DNA of 64,000 nt from Mayfieldus sp038329895 (GTDB taxonomy: Bacteria; Actinomycetota; Thermoleophilia; Solirubrobacterales; 70-9), in NCBI GenBank assembly GCA_038329895.1, contig JBBQNM010000002.1:1-64000 (forward strand), written 5' to 3'. The position numbers were made by a program, and so were the translations under genes. Each line of letters starts with the position of its first letter. Within the stretch, counting starts at the first letter, position 1. Below, in pieces: positions 30,372 to 39,327 of this stretch. The notes below the pieces were generated by a model, which ran no database searches, was not told the origin of the DNA, and saw nothing but the letters and a program-made list of their open reading frames with translations.

Positions 30372-32162
30372 ATGGCGAGCCCTGGTGAACGTGAGGTGAC
30401 CTTGACGCCGGTTGACCCGCCGGCAGGGGCCCTCGCGGGCCTTGACGACGAGGTCGAGGAGTCGCAGACTCCGGGTCTCGTACCGCCGCGCCGCCGCGGC
30501 CACTCCGGCCGCTTCATCACCGACGTGCTGGTCGAGCGCGGCTATGTAACGGCGGAGCAGGTCGAGCGCGCGATCAGCGAGTCGCGCGCGGCCGGCTGCT
30601 CGCCCGAGGAGCTGCTGCTCAAGGAAGCGGTCATCGACTCCGACCAACTCTCGCGCGCGATAGCGGAGCGCTACGGGCTCGACTACGTCGATCTCAATGT
30701 CTACCAGGTCGACATGGCGGCGGCGAACCTCGTCTCGGTGAGCTCCGCACGCCGAACCCGAGCGGTACCGGTCGGTCACGTCGACAAGGAAACGCTGCTG
30801 CTGGCGATGGCGGACCCGGCGAACGTGCTGGCCGTGGACGACATCCAGATGGCGACTGGCCTCAACTGCAGGGTCGCGGTCACAGCGCCCGACGACATCG
30901 ATGCGCTGATCACGCGGCTCAGCACGCTCTCGTCGTCGGTCAGCGAAGCGGTGGACGAGGCCGACCAGGAGGAAGAGGCAGAAATCACGGACCTGCGCGC
31001 GTCGGCCCAGGACGCGCCAGTTATCAAGCTGGTCTACAGCATCCTTGGCCAGGCGGCGAACGAGGGCGCCTCCGACATCCACTTCGAGCCCGGCGAGGAC
31101 GATATGCGGGTGCGCTTCCGCGTCGACGGCGTACTGCGCGAAGCGGCGCAGGTGCCGAAGCGAATGGTCTTGGGCGTGGTCTCCCGGATCAAGATCATGA
31201 GCGAGCTGGACATCGCCGAGAAGCGGGTGCCCCAGGACGGGCGCGTGAGCGTGAACGTCGAGGACCGCAGGGTGGACCTGCGCGTCACCACGCTGCCCAC
31301 CCAGCGCGGTGAGGGGGCCGCGATCCGCATCCTCGACAAGTCCAACGCGGTCTTCTCGCTCGACGAACTCGGCCTCGACGGCGAGGCACGCGACCGTTTC
31401 GAGGCGGCCTTCCGCCAGGCCTACGGCGCGGTGCTGGTCACCGGTCCGACCGGATCGGGCAAGTCGACGACCCTCTACGCGGCGCTGCAGGAGCTCAACG
31501 AGATCGAGAAGAACATCATCACGATCGAGGACCCGGTCGAGTATCGCCTGGCGGGGGTCAACCAGATAAACGTCAACCGCAAGGCCGGCCTTACCTTCGC
31601 CACCGGGCTGCGCTCGATCCTGCGCGCCGACCCCGACATCATCATGGTCGGGGAGGTGCGGGACGCGGAGACCGCGCGCATTGCGATCGAGGCCGCGCTG
31701 ACCGGCCACATGGTCCTCACCACGCTGCACACCAATGACGCCCCGGGAGCGGTGATCCGGCTCGCCAAGATGGGCATCGAGTCCTTCCTCACCGCCTCGG
31801 CGGTCGACTGCGTGATAGCTCAGCGCCTCGCCCGCCGCCTCTGTTCGCACTGCAAGCGCAGCAGCGTCATGCCCCAGGCCGCGCTGGAGGAGTCCGGATT
31901 CAGTGTCGACGGCGACCTCGAGGTCTACGAGCCGGTCGGTTGTGCGCGCTGCATGACGAGCGGCTACCGCGGGCGCGTCGGCCTGTTCTCGGTGATGGTG
32001 ATGAGCGACCGCATCAAGGACATGGCTGTGTCGCTGTCACCCGAAGCCGAACTCGCGCACGTCGCCCGCGAGGAGGGAATGCTGACCCTGAGGGAGGACG
32101 GGCTTTCCAAGGTTCGCGCTGGCCTGACCAGCATCGAGGAGGTCGCCCGGGTCGCGACCTGA
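30372..32162 (+). CDS. pilB: Type IV pilus assembly ATPase PilB (GspE family)
   Basis: A 596-residue extension motor. An N-terminal GspE/MshEN-type domain (FITDVLVERGYVTAEQVERA onward, about 48-190) precedes the ATPase. Visible: Walker A GPTGSGKSTTLYA (about 357), Asp box EDPVEYRLAGVNQINVN, Walker B DIIMVGEVRDAET, His box GHMVLTTLHTNDAPGAV and a zinc site formed by CSHC (about 494) and CARC. The MshEN domain can bind c-di-GMP in some homologues. The ATG follows the previous gene's stop by two bases. Confidence 0.96.
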   Translation: MASPGEREVTLTPVDPPAGALAGLDDEVEESQTPGLVPPRRRGHSGRFITDVLVERGYVTAEQVERAISESRAAGCSPEELLLKEAVIDSDQLSRAIAERYGLDYVDLNVYQVDMAAANLVSVSSARRTRAVPVGHVDKETLLLAMADPANVLAVDDIQMATGLNCRVAVTAPDDIDALITRLSTLSSSVSEAVDEADQEEEAEITDLRASAQDAPVIKLVYSILGQAANEGASDIHFEPGEDDMRVRFRVDGVLREAAQVPKRMVLGVVSRIKIMSELDIAEKRVPQDGRVSVNVEDRRVDLRVTTLPTQRGEGAAIRILDKSNAVFSLDELGLDGEARDRFEAAFRQAYGAVLVTGPTGSGKSTTLYAALQELNEIEKNIITIEDPVEYRLAGVNQINVNRKAGLTFATGLRSILRADPDIIMVGEVRDAETARIAIEAALTGHMVLTTLHTNDAPGAVIRLAKMGIESFLTASAVDCVIAQRLARRLCSHCKRSSVMPQAALEESGFSVDGDLEVYEPVGCARCMTSGYRGRVGLFSVMVMSDRIKDMAVSLSPEAELAHVAREEGMLTLREDGLSKVRAGLTSIEEVARVAT

Positions 32163-32209
32163 GGCTCCGGCGCTCAAGTCCGGGGTCCGAGCGGACGATC
32201 TAGGCCTAC

Positions 32210-33322
32210 GTGACGATGGAATTCGACTTCGCAGAGGTTCTCACCAAGATGGTCGAGGCGCGGGCCTCCGACGTGCACCTGACGGCGGGCTCACCGCCGG
32301 TGCTGCGCGTGCGCGGGCTGGTCAAACCGATGGAGGAGTACCCGGAGCTGACGCCGCAGCACACGCGCGACGTCGTCTACAGCATCCTCAACGACGACCA
32401 GCGAAAGCGATTCGAGAACCAGAAGTCGCTCGACTTCGCCTACGCGATCCCCGGTGTGGCGCGTTTCCGCGTTAACACCTACTTCCAACGCGGCGCCATC
32501 AGCGCCGCTTTGCGCCACACCCCGGACCAAATCCCGGGTCTCGAGGAGCTCGGCCTGCCGCCGGTGATCCGTGACTTCACCAAGAAGCCGCGCGGCTTCG
32601 TGCTCGTCACGGGCCCGACCGGCTCCGGTAAGTCAACCTCGCTGGCCTCGATGGTGGACATCATCAACAAGGAGCGCGAGGAGCACATTCTCACGATTGA
32701 GGACCCGATCGAGTTTCTGCACAAACATCAGAAGTGCATCGTCAATCAGCGCGAAATCGGCTCCGACGCGGTGGACTTCGCGACCGCCCTGCGGGCCGCG
32801 CTGCGTCAGGACCCCGACGTGATCCTGGTCGGCGAGATGCGCGACCTGGAGACGATCTCCACCGCGCTGACCGCGGCCGAGACAGGCCACCTCGTCTTCG
32901 CGACGCTTCACACCCAGTCTACGGCGCAGACCGTGGACCGCGTGATCGACGTGTTCCCGCCCCACCAGCAGGGACAGGTGCGGATGCAGCTCTCGATCGC
33001 CCTGCAGGGGATCGTCACCCAGCAGCTGCTGCCGACCGCCGACGGGTCCGGGCGCGTGGTCGCCGCCGAGGTGCTGGTGCCCACTCCGGCGGTTCGCAAC
33101 CTGATCCGCGAGGGCAAGACCCACCAGATCTACTCGACCATCCAGACCTCGGGCGCGAGCGGGATGCAAACCATGGATGCCAACCTCACCCAGCTGGTGC
33201 GCCAGGGCAAGATCACCCGCGCGCTGGCCGAGCAGCGCGCCTCGGTGCCCGAGGAGCTGAAGCGGCTGCTGGGCTCTGCCCCGGCCCAATCCTCCCAGCC
33301 GCAGCCGGTGAGCTACGCATGA
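32210..33322 (+). CDS. pilT: Pilus retraction ATPase PilT (second copy)
   Basis: A 370-residue PilT. N-terminal domain EVLTKMVEARASDVHLTAGSP, Walker A GPTGSGKSTSLAS (about 129), Asp box EDPIEFLHKHQKCIVNQREIG, Walker B DVILVGEMRDLETI, His box GHLVFATLHTQSTAQTVDRV and the PilT-specific VRNLIREGKTHQIYSTIQT, which the first copy lacks. This is therefore the more canonical retraction motor. GTG at 32210; ATG two codons later is an alternative. Its stop overlaps pilC by four bases. Confidence 0.95.
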   Translation: MTMEFDFAEVLTKMVEARASDVHLTAGSPPVLRVRGLVKPMEEYPELTPQHTRDVVYSILNDDQRKRFENQKSLDFAYAIPGVARFRVNTYFQRGAISAALRHTPDQIPGLEELGLPPVIRDFTKKPRGFVLVTGPTGSGKSTSLASMVDIINKEREEHILTIEDPIEFLHKHQKCIVNQREIGSDAVDFATALRAALRQDPDVILVGEMRDLETISTALTAAETGHLVFATLHTQSTAQTVDRVIDVFPPHQQGQVRMQLSIALQGIVTQQLLPTADGSGRVVAAEVLVPTPAVRNLIREGKTHQIYSTIQTSGASGMQTMDANLTQLVRQGKITRALAEQRASVPEELKRLLGSAPAQSSQPQPVSYA

Positions 33323-34554
33323 GCACCTTCGCGTTTCGAGCGCTCGACGTCGCCGGCGTGCCCTCCCGCGGCGAGGTGGAGGCGGGTTCCAAGGCTCAGG
33401 TCTCTGAGCAGCTGCGCCAGCGCGGGCTGATCGTCCTCGACGTCGCCGAGAAGCGCGAAGCGCTGAAGCTCGAGGACGTCTTCAAGCGTTGGCGCAGCGT
33501 GGGGATGCGCGACCTCGCGGTCTTCTCGCGCCAGTTCGCCACCCTGGTCGCGTCCGGCATGCCGATGTTGCGCACCTTGCACACGCTCGAGGACCAGAGC
33601 GAGAACGAGCTGCTGAAGGAGTCGATAAACGGGCTGCGTGAGGACGTCGAGGCGGGGAGCTCGCTGGCCCAGTCGATGGAGCGCCATCCGAAGGTCTTCG
33701 ATCCGCTCTACCGCTCGCTGGTGCGCTCCGGAGAGAGCTCGGGTCGGCTGGAGGATGCGCTCGACCGGGTCGCCTTCCAGCTCGAGAAGCTGGACGCGCT
33801 GCGTCGCCAGATCCGCTCCGCGATGATGTACCCGAGCTTCGTACTCGTCTTCGCGATCATCGTCCTGGTCGCGGTCGTTGCCTTCATCGTGCCGGTCTTC
33901 GTGGGGATCTTCAAGCAGCTCGCGCAGGAGTCTCCCGGCGAGAGTTCCAGTCTGCCATTGCCGACCCAGATCACCGTTGGCCTTTCCAACGCGCTCACCG
34001 GCTACTGGTTCGTGCTCCTGCCCGCGATCGTGCTGTCGGGGGTCGGCTTTTTGCGCTTCAAGCAGACCGATGTCGGCCGGCGATGGTGGGACAGCGTCAA
34101 GCTGCGGCTGCCCGCCCACGTCGGCGACGTCGTCCACAAGGTCGCCCTGGCGCGCTGGTCGCGCACCTTCTCGGGGTGCGTCTCCGCCGGCGTGCCGCTG
34201 CTACAGGCGATCCGCATCACAGGCGAGACGTCCGGCAACTCGCTGATCGAGGAGGCGATGGACGATGTCTATGTCTCCGTTAAGGACGGGGGCAGCATCG
34301 CCGCGCCAATCCAGCGCAGCGAGATGTTCCCGCCGATGGTCGGCCACATGGTCGCGGTCGGCGAGGAAACCGGCCAGCTCGACGAGATGCTGAGCAAGAT
34401 CGCCGACTTCTACGATGCCGAGGTGGACGCCAAGGTAAAGGCGCTGACCTCGTTGATCGAGCCGCTGATGATCTGCTTCGTCGGCGGCGTGGTGGGCTTC
34501 ATCGTGATCTCGATGTACCTGCCGATCTTCGGCATCTACGACAAGATCCGCTAG
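33319..34554 (+). CDS. pilC: Type IV pilus inner membrane platform protein PilC
   Basis: A 411-residue GspF-family platform protein with two repeated cytoplasmic domains (DLAVFSRQFATLVASGMPML and VALARWSRTFSGCVSAGVPLL) and three membrane helices (YPSFVLVFAIIVLVAVVAFIV, around 170-192; YWFVLLPAIVLSGVGFL; LMICFVGGVVGFIVISMYLP at the end). It links the PilB/PilT motors to PilM-N-O. Overlaps pilT (ATGA). A gap of 225 bases follows before pilA. Confidence 0.95.
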   Translation: MSTFAFRALDVAGVPSRGEVEAGSKAQVSEQLRQRGLIVLDVAEKREALKLEDVFKRWRSVGMRDLAVFSRQFATLVASGMPMLRTLHTLEDQSENELLKESINGLREDVEAGSSLAQSMERHPKVFDPLYRSLVRSGESSGRLEDALDRVAFQLEKLDALRRQIRSAMMYPSFVLVFAIIVLVAVVAFIVPVFVGIFKQLAQESPGESSSLPLPTQITVGLSNALTGYWFVLLPAIVLSGVGFLRFKQTDVGRRWWDSVKLRLPAHVGDVVHKVALARWSRTFSGCVSAGVPLLQAIRITGETSGNSLIEEAMDDVYVSVKDGGSIAAPIQRSEMFPPMVGHMVAVGEETGQLDEMLSKIADFYDAEVDAKVKALTSLIEPLMICFVGGVVGFIVISMYLPIFGIYDKIR

Positions 34555-34672
34555 CCGGACGCGAGCGTGTCGCGGGGGCGTACCAGGCGCCGGCCGGATG
34601 GGAACGGTTCCGCCACGATCGAACAAACGTCCCCTCACTAATCTGCCCGGTCGATACCTCGTTCGCAGGATG

Positions 34673-34748
34673 CAGCGGTAAAGACCTTGGAGTGGGGGTC
34701 CGATACCCGCTGTGTAAGTGAAGACCAGCGGCCCCATGGGCCTCTGGT
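34673..34748 (+). promoter_or_regulatory. Structured leader upstream of pilA
   Basis: Two hairpins lie in the 225-bp pilC-pilA gap. CAGCGGTA (34673-34680) pairs with TACCCGCTG (34704-34712, one bulge), enclosing GACC/GGTC. Then ACCAGCGGCCC (34724-34734) pairs with GGGCCTCTGGT (34738-34748), one mismatch. The second ends 17 bases before the TGGAGG ribosome site. I see no match to a riboswitch class I know. The 34555-34672 part shows no clear gene or promoter. Confidence 0.5.
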
Positions 34749-34779
34749 GCAACAGCAAAGGTCCATTGGAGGTACCCAA

Positions 34780-35238
34780 ATGCTGCAAAGGCTCCGTGAG
34801 AGGGCCGGAAGCGAGTCGGGTTTTACCCTGGTCGAGCTTCTGGTCGTCATGTTGATTCTCGGAATCCTCGCCGCGATCGCCATTCCGTCGTTCTTCAACC
34901 AGCGGAACAAGGCGACCGACGCGCAGGCAAAGGCTGCTGCGCGTACCGCCGAGACGGCGATGGAGACGTACGCGACCGGCAACAACGGTACGTACGTAGG
35001 CGCAACGCCCGCTGGGCTGGCGAACATCGAGCCGACGTTGCAGACGTCGGGCAACAACGCCATTACCGTCTTTGGTAGTGGTGGTACCGGTAGCCCGGGC
35101 GCTACTACGTACAGGGTGACGTCGACCGCGGGAACGGGCGATACGTTCAGTATCAACCGCAACGGCGGAACGATCACCTTCGTCTGCACGCCGACGGGCA
35201 CCAACGGCTGTCCGACCAGCGGCGACTGGAGCAGTTAG
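34780..35238 (+). CDS. pilA: Major type IV prepilin PilA
   Basis: A 152-residue type IVa-like prepilin. Leader MLQRLRERAGSESG is cut before Phe in G-FTLVELLVVMLILGILAAI, with the essential Glu5 and a long hydrophobic helix. The mature protein is about 138 residues, with a Gly/Thr/Ser-rich globular part and one C-terminal cysteine pair (FVCTPTGTNGCP), as in a D-region loop. Strong ribosome site (TTGGAGG, nine bases upstream). Flanked by a structured leader and by a perfect 13-bp hairpin just after the stop, suggesting it is expressed far above its neighbours. Processed by PilD at 37326. Confidence 0.95.
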   Translation: MLQRLRERAGSESGFTLVELLVVMLILGILAAIAIPSFFNQRNKATDAQAKAAARTAETAMETYATGNNGTYVGATPAGLANIEPTLQTSGNNAITVFGSGGTGSPGATTYRVTSTAGTGDTFSINRNGGTITFVCTPTGTNGCPTSGDWSS

Positions 35239-35256
35239 TAGGGAAATCGCGGCCGA

Positions 35257-35287
35257 GCGAAGGGCGAGCCATGTGCTCGCCCTTCGC
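35257..35287 (+). terminator. Perfect 13-bp hairpin after pilA
   Basis: GCGAAGGGCGAGC (35257-35269) and GCTCGCCCTTCGC (35275-35287) with a five-base loop, starting 19 bases after the pilA stop. No T-run. It could be a rho-independent-like partial terminator or a 3' barrier that stabilises pilA mRNA while letting some transcription reach the minor prepilins. Confidence 0.6.
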
Positions 35288-35317
35288 ATAGGGCCGGCCC
35301 GCAGACCCTGGATCGAA

Positions 35318-35908
35318 ATGAGAAGCCCGATCAAAATCGTCAGGGGTATCAGGCACTTGCGTCGCGAGCGCGGGCTGACGCTGGTGGAGCTGCTCGTCTC
35401 CACTGTGATGCTGATCGCCCTCATGGTGGCCGCGCTGCCGGTGATCGACGCGGCGGGCTGCCACGAGCCGATGATCACCAAGCAGGCGGCCAGCATCGGG
35501 CTGGCGCGGTCGTTCGTCGAGCGCGTGGGGCGCGACCTGCGGTCCGCCTATGAGGTTGTCGGAACCCCGACCTCGACCAGCCTCACGGTCAAGACCTACG
35601 TTCGCCGGACTGCCTGCGGTAACGACACGGTCTCGGCTCCCGACGTCGCCGCGCTCCAGTGCCAGGTGATCTGGTCCTGCGCCAGCGGCGCGTGCACCCG
35701 CCAGGAGAAGAACCCCGACGGCACGGGAGGCGGATCGGCGAGAGCGCTGATCACCGGCCTCTCCGACAACAACGTGTTCAGCTATTCGCCCTCCCCGACC
35801 ACCGCCACCTTCGTCGGCCTCAACGTCGTGATGCCCAACGTGGCCAACATCGGCGGCGACGCCGTCACCCTCCGGGACGGCATCGGGCTGCGCAACGTCC
35901 CACACTAA
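35318..35908 (+). CDS. Minor prepilin (PilW/PulJ-like position)
   Basis: A 196-residue prepilin-like protein with the cleavage motif RERG-LTLVELLVSTVMLIAL (about residues 14-33, Glu5 conserved), then a globular part with five cysteines (AGCHEP, TACGN, LQCQVIWSCASGACTR). Probably a minor pilin that helps start pilus assembly. The ATG at 35318 gives a leader of normal length; the longer frame upstream runs into the pilA hairpin. Stop overlaps the next start by one base (TAATG). Confidence 0.85.
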   Translation: MRSPIKIVRGIRHLRRERGLTLVELLVSTVMLIALMVAALPVIDAAGCHEPMITKQAASIGLARSFVERVGRDLRSAYEVVGTPTSTSLTVKTYVRRTACGNDTVSAPDVAALQCQVIWSCASGACTRQEKNPDGTGGGSARALITGLSDNNVFSYSPSPTTATFVGLNVVMPNVANIGGDAVTLRDGIGLRNVPH

Positions 35909-37290
35909 TGAAGCCCTACGAGATCGTCCAGCAGCGCTTCGGGCCCCTCGCGCGCCAGGAGGGATTCGGCATCGTCGAGGTGCTGGTCGCGGCGGTGGTG
36001 CTGGTCATCGGCGTGCTCGCCACCTTCAGCGCCTTCGATGCCGGGAATGCCGGCACCGCCCGCGCCAGGGAGTCCCAGGTCGCACTCGACTTGGCCCAGC
36101 AGGAGATGGAGGAGATCCGGGCGCTGGACTACGACCAGATCGCGCTGACCTCCCTGCCCGCGTTCTCCAGCGACACCAGCGATCCTCGCAACCGCGTCTC
36201 CAGCGACACCTTCAATCTCAACAAGACCGGCACGGCCAACTACGCCGACATGGTCGTCAACGGCGGCACCCAGACCGGCCACGACCCGGTCAGCGGCGGC
36301 GTCATCAACCCCGGGCCCGAGGCTTTTACCAACGGCGACGTGAACGGGAACATCTACCGCTTCGTGGTCTGGCAGCGGAACAACGGCTGCGCCTCCCCGA
36401 CCTGCACCGGGCAGGACCTCAAGCGGGTGATCATCGCGGTTAAGCCCACCACGACCACCCCCGGAGCGGGTGCCCGACCCTACATCGAGGCCCACTCCGA
36501 CTTCATCGATCCCCAGGACAGCTCGGTGAGCGACCTCGCCCCGGACGGCGGCGTCCCGTCCACCCGCGTGCAGTTCTGGCTCACCGACAGGCCCTGCGCT
36601 TCGACGCCCCCCACGCCGCACCCAGCCCCCACCGGCGACCATCTGCTTCACAACACGCTCGGCACCTGCGCCATCGGGCTGCAGACGGGCACCACGGCGG
36701 GGGCGCCCGACGCGATGCTCACCTCTCTGCCGGCAGGCGATCCGCTGACGACGCCGCTCTACGACTACTCCAACGACGCCTATCTCGAGCCTGCTCAAAA
36801 CCCTCAAAACGACAAGGGCGTGCAGATCCAGCCCCAGGACGTAAACGGCTGCAACTTCGCGGGGACCGGCACCAACCCGCAGTCGAAGGTCCACCGCTGG
36901 CTGAGCGACCCGATGCTGTCGTCATTCTCGATGAGCGGGAACGTGTCGCTGTCGTTCTTCTCGAAGACGATCAACGGAGTGACGCAGCTGGGAAAGATCT
37001 GCGCCTGGGCGTTCAAGCGCTCGGCAAGCAACGTGGACACCCAGCTCGGGACCTCTCCCTTCAGCTACGCCCCCGGAGGAACCGGAAACTGGCCGACCAG
37101 CTTCGGCGGCACGGCGACGCAGTTCACCTTCAACGTCGGTGCGCAGACGGTGTCGACAGGTCAGCGTCTGGGCCTGGCGATCAGCGTGAACAGGGACGTG
37201 ACCCCCGCCTCGCTGGAGTTCATGTACGACCACCCGGGCTACCCGACCCGCCTCGAAGTCGAGACCTCGACGCCTGCGGCGGCGCCTTAA
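35908..37290 (+). CDS. Large minor prepilin (PilV-like N-terminus)
   Basis: A 460-residue protein with a clear prepilin signal, RQEG-FGIVEVLVAAVVLVIGVLA (about 16-38). This is the PilV-type FGxxEVLVA start. It is much longer than ordinary minor pilins (150-200). The extra 300 residues are Thr/Pro/Gly-rich with a C-terminal beta-rich domain (LSSFSMSGNVSLSFFSKTI, QRLGLAISVN), possibly an adhesin domain displayed at the pilus tip. This is inference from position and size. Co-translated with the previous prepilin. Confidence 0.82.
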   Translation: MKPYEIVQQRFGPLARQEGFGIVEVLVAAVVLVIGVLATFSAFDAGNAGTARARESQVALDLAQQEMEEIRALDYDQIALTSLPAFSSDTSDPRNRVSSDTFNLNKTGTANYADMVVNGGTQTGHDPVSGGVINPGPEAFTNGDVNGNIYRFVVWQRNNGCASPTCTGQDLKRVIIAVKPTTTTPGAGARPYIEAHSDFIDPQDSSVSDLAPDGGVPSTRVQFWLTDRPCASTPPTPHPAPTGDHLLHNTLGTCAIGLQTGTTAGAPDAMLTSLPAGDPLTTPLYDYSNDAYLEPAQNPQNDKGVQIQPQDVNGCNFAGTGTNPQSKVHRWLSDPMLSSFSMSGNVSLSFFSKTINGVTQLGKICAWAFKRSASNVDTQLGTSPFSYAPGGTGNWPTSFGGTATQFTFNVGAQTVSTGQRLGLAISVNRDVTPASLEFMYDHPGYPTRLEVETSTPAAAP

Positions 37291-37325
37291 CCTCAAGCCG
37301 TGTCCCCACGGCCCCGATTGAGGAG

Positions 37326-38090
37326 ATGATGGCGGCAGCAGCATCCTTCGCCTTCGTCGGCGGTCTGGTCGCCGGCAGCTTCGTCAGCGTGGTCGCGCAC
37401 CGCGTGCCTCGCGGTCTTTCGATCGTCGGACCCCGCTCACAGTGCCCGTCCTGCGGCGCGCAGATCGCAGCCTACGACAACGTCCCGGTCGCCTCGTGGC
37501 TGATGCTGCGCGGGCGTTGCCGCCGCTGCGGTGCACGGATCTCGGCCCTCTATCCGGCTCTGGAGCTGGGCCTGGGGGCGGCCTTCCTGGCAACCGTGCT
37601 GGTGCTATGGGACGATCCTGCGCAGCTCGCCCTCGGCCTGGTATTCGTGGTCACGCTGGCGGCGATCACGATCACCGACCTCGAGCTCAGGATCATCCCG
37701 AACCGGATCCTGCTCGTGGCGGCGATCGCCGGCCTGGCGATCGCCGCGGCCGCCGATCCTGCGAGCCTTGCGGAGCGCGCGATCGCGGCGGCAGCGGGGG
37801 GCGGTCTGCTGCTCGTGGCGGCGCTCGCCTACCCGCGCGGGATGGGGATGGGGGACGTCAAGCTGGCAGCGCTGATGGGGCTCTATCTCGGCCGGGCGGT
37901 CGCGCCAGCGCTGGTGGTCGGCTTCGCGGCCGGCGCCCTGGTCGGCGTCGGGATGCTGCTGCGAGAGGGCGCCGCCGCCCGCAAGAAGGGCGTGCCGTTT
38001 GGTCCCTTCCTGGCGCTGGGAGGCATCGTTGGGCTGCTCGCCGGCAACCAGATCGTCGACTGGTACCTGAGCGCCTTCCTCGGCCACTGA
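37326..38090 (+). CDS. pilD: Prepilin peptidase PilD
   Basis: A 254-residue aspartic membrane protease that cuts and N-methylates prepilins. The N-terminal domain has the zinc-type cysteine pairs CPSC and CRRC (about 39-42 and 61-64) around the methylase region, and the catalytic aspartates lie in ITDLELRIIPNR (about 117-128) and GMGMGDVKLAALMG (about 172-185). About eight membrane helices. ATG with GAGGAG four bases upstream. It sits between the prepilin genes and pilM, as expected for a self-contained system. Confidence 0.95.
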   Translation: MMAAAASFAFVGGLVAGSFVSVVAHRVPRGLSIVGPRSQCPSCGAQIAAYDNVPVASWLMLRGRCRRCGARISALYPALELGLGAAFLATVLVLWDDPAQLALGLVFVVTLAAITITDLELRIIPNRILLVAAIAGLAIAAAADPASLAERAIAAAAGGGLLLVAALAYPRGMGMGDVKLAALMGLYLGRAVAPALVVGFAAGALVGVGMLLREGAAARKKGVPFGPFLALGGIVGLLAGNQIVDWYLSAFLGH

Positions 38091-38224
38091 GGGCGCGCAC
38101 CACAGTTCCCAGGTCGGCCCGGCCGGCACGCCTGCAAGACGCGGCTCACCAAACGACGGGAGTTCTCAAGCTGACGTCGAATCCGGCCGATGGTGTCTCA
38201 GTTCCCTGGACACGCGTACTAGCA

Positions 38225-39325
38225 ATGCTTTCGACCAGCAAGGAAAAATCAGTCGTCGGCCTCGACATCGAGGCGGGCAGCGTGGCCGCGGCCGAGGTCG
38301 GTTCCAACGGGACCGCCGCGGTCGCGCAGACCGCGATCGCGCCTCTCGACCCCGGCATGTTCAAGGAGGGGGAGGTCGTCGATGCCGATGCCCTCGCGGA
38401 GGCGCTGCGCTCGCTGTTCGCCACGCACAAGCTCTCCAAGACGGTCCGGGTCGGGGTGGCCAACCAGCGGGTAAGCGTGAGGACCCTTCGGCTGCCGTTG
38501 ATCGAGAACCCCGAGGAGCTCGATACAGCAATCCGCTTCCAGGCGCAGGAGCACCTGCCGATGTCCGACGACCAGGCCGTGATCGACCACCAGGTCGCGG
38601 CGCGCTACACCAACGACGACGGCACCCGCAGCATGGACGTGGTCGCGGTGGCGGCACGGCGCGACATGCTGAGCACCCTGCTCTCGGCGGTGCGGGGCGC
38701 GGGCTTGCGGCCGATTGGGATCGACCTCTCCGCCTTCGCGATGATCCGCGCCCTGGCCCGCGAAGCGGCGGACCCCGCCGCGGCCGCGACCGAGCCCGAT
38801 CCCCACGCGGCCCCGACCGACCGCGAGTACATGCCGACAGCGCTGTACTGCAATCTCGGCGACGTCACCAACCTCGCCGTAGCGCGCGGCTCGACCTGCC
38901 TGTTCACGCGCATCTCGCCCTTCGGGGTCGAGGTAATCGCCCAGAGGCTGGCGGAGCGTCGCACCCTCGCTCTCGACCACGCCCGCCAGTGGCTGGCCCA
39001 CGTGGGACTGGAGCGGCGTACGTTCGACATCGAGGGCGACGCCGAGATCGTCGCGGCGACCCGGGAGGTGCTCGAGGAGGGCGCATCCAAGCTCGCCGAC
39101 GAGCTTCGCCTCTCGCTCGAGTTCTACGGAGCCCAGGAGGGCGCGCCGGCGGTCGAGCGCATCGTTGTGGCCGGGCCGGGCAGCACGATTCCCGGCCTGA
39201 TCGACCGTCTGCAGAGCCAGCTTGGCCAAACCTTCTCGACCGCACGGCCAAGCGCGCTGGCACAGCTCGGAGACGAGGCGGCGGCCCGCCTGACCGTCTC
39301 CTACGGCCTGGCGCTGGAGGAATAG
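38225..39325 (+). CDS. pilM: Type IV pilus assembly protein PilM
   Basis: A 366-residue actin-like cytoplasmic ATPase that binds the PilN tail. Visible: KSVVGLDIEAGSVAAAEV (phosphate 1), VRVGVANQRVSVRTLRLP, FQAQEHLPMSDDQAVIDHQV, YCNLGDVTNLAVARGSTCLFTR (phosphate 2) and ERIVVAGPGSTIPGL (adenosine region). The start at 38225 gives MLSTSKEKSVVGLDI; a longer frame upstream is unrelated sequence in the pilD gap. 134 bases of gap precede it, in which I see no definite promoter. Three bases separate it from pilN. Confidence 0.93.
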   Translation: MLSTSKEKSVVGLDIEAGSVAAAEVGSNGTAAVAQTAIAPLDPGMFKEGEVVDADALAEALRSLFATHKLSKTVRVGVANQRVSVRTLRLPLIENPEELDTAIRFQAQEHLPMSDDQAVIDHQVAARYTNDDGTRSMDVVAVAARRDMLSTLLSAVRGAGLRPIGIDLSAFAMIRALAREAADPAAAATEPDPHAAPTDREYMPTALYCNLGDVTNLAVARGSTCLFTRISPFGVEVIAQRLAERRTLALDHARQWLAHVGLERRTFDIEGDAEIVAATREVLEEGASKLADELRLSLEFYGAQEGAPAVERIVVAGPGSTIPGLIDRLQSQLGQTFSTARPSALAQLGDEAAARLTVSYGLALEE

Positions 39326-39327
39326 AC

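Noticed and set aside
30366..31850. A 494-codon open frame antisense to pilB
   Set aside because: Its length follows from the GC-rich third positions of pilB. The translation has no recognisable motif, and the pilB frame has every family motif.
34620..34633. Second LexA-like box (CGAACAAACGTCCC) in the pilA leader
   Set aside because: The right half-site GTCCC departs from GTTCG at two positions and no promoter is placed to be controlled by it.
34665..34750. A c-di-GMP (GEMM) riboswitch before pilA
   Set aside because: Tempting because of the pilus context, but the conserved GGCAAAC and GCAAAGC strings and the tetraloop receptor are not found; kept only as a structured leader.
38249..39229. 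A 326-codon open frame antisense to pilM
   Set aside because: Same cause; composition is Arg/Gly/Val-biased and typical of a shadow frame.
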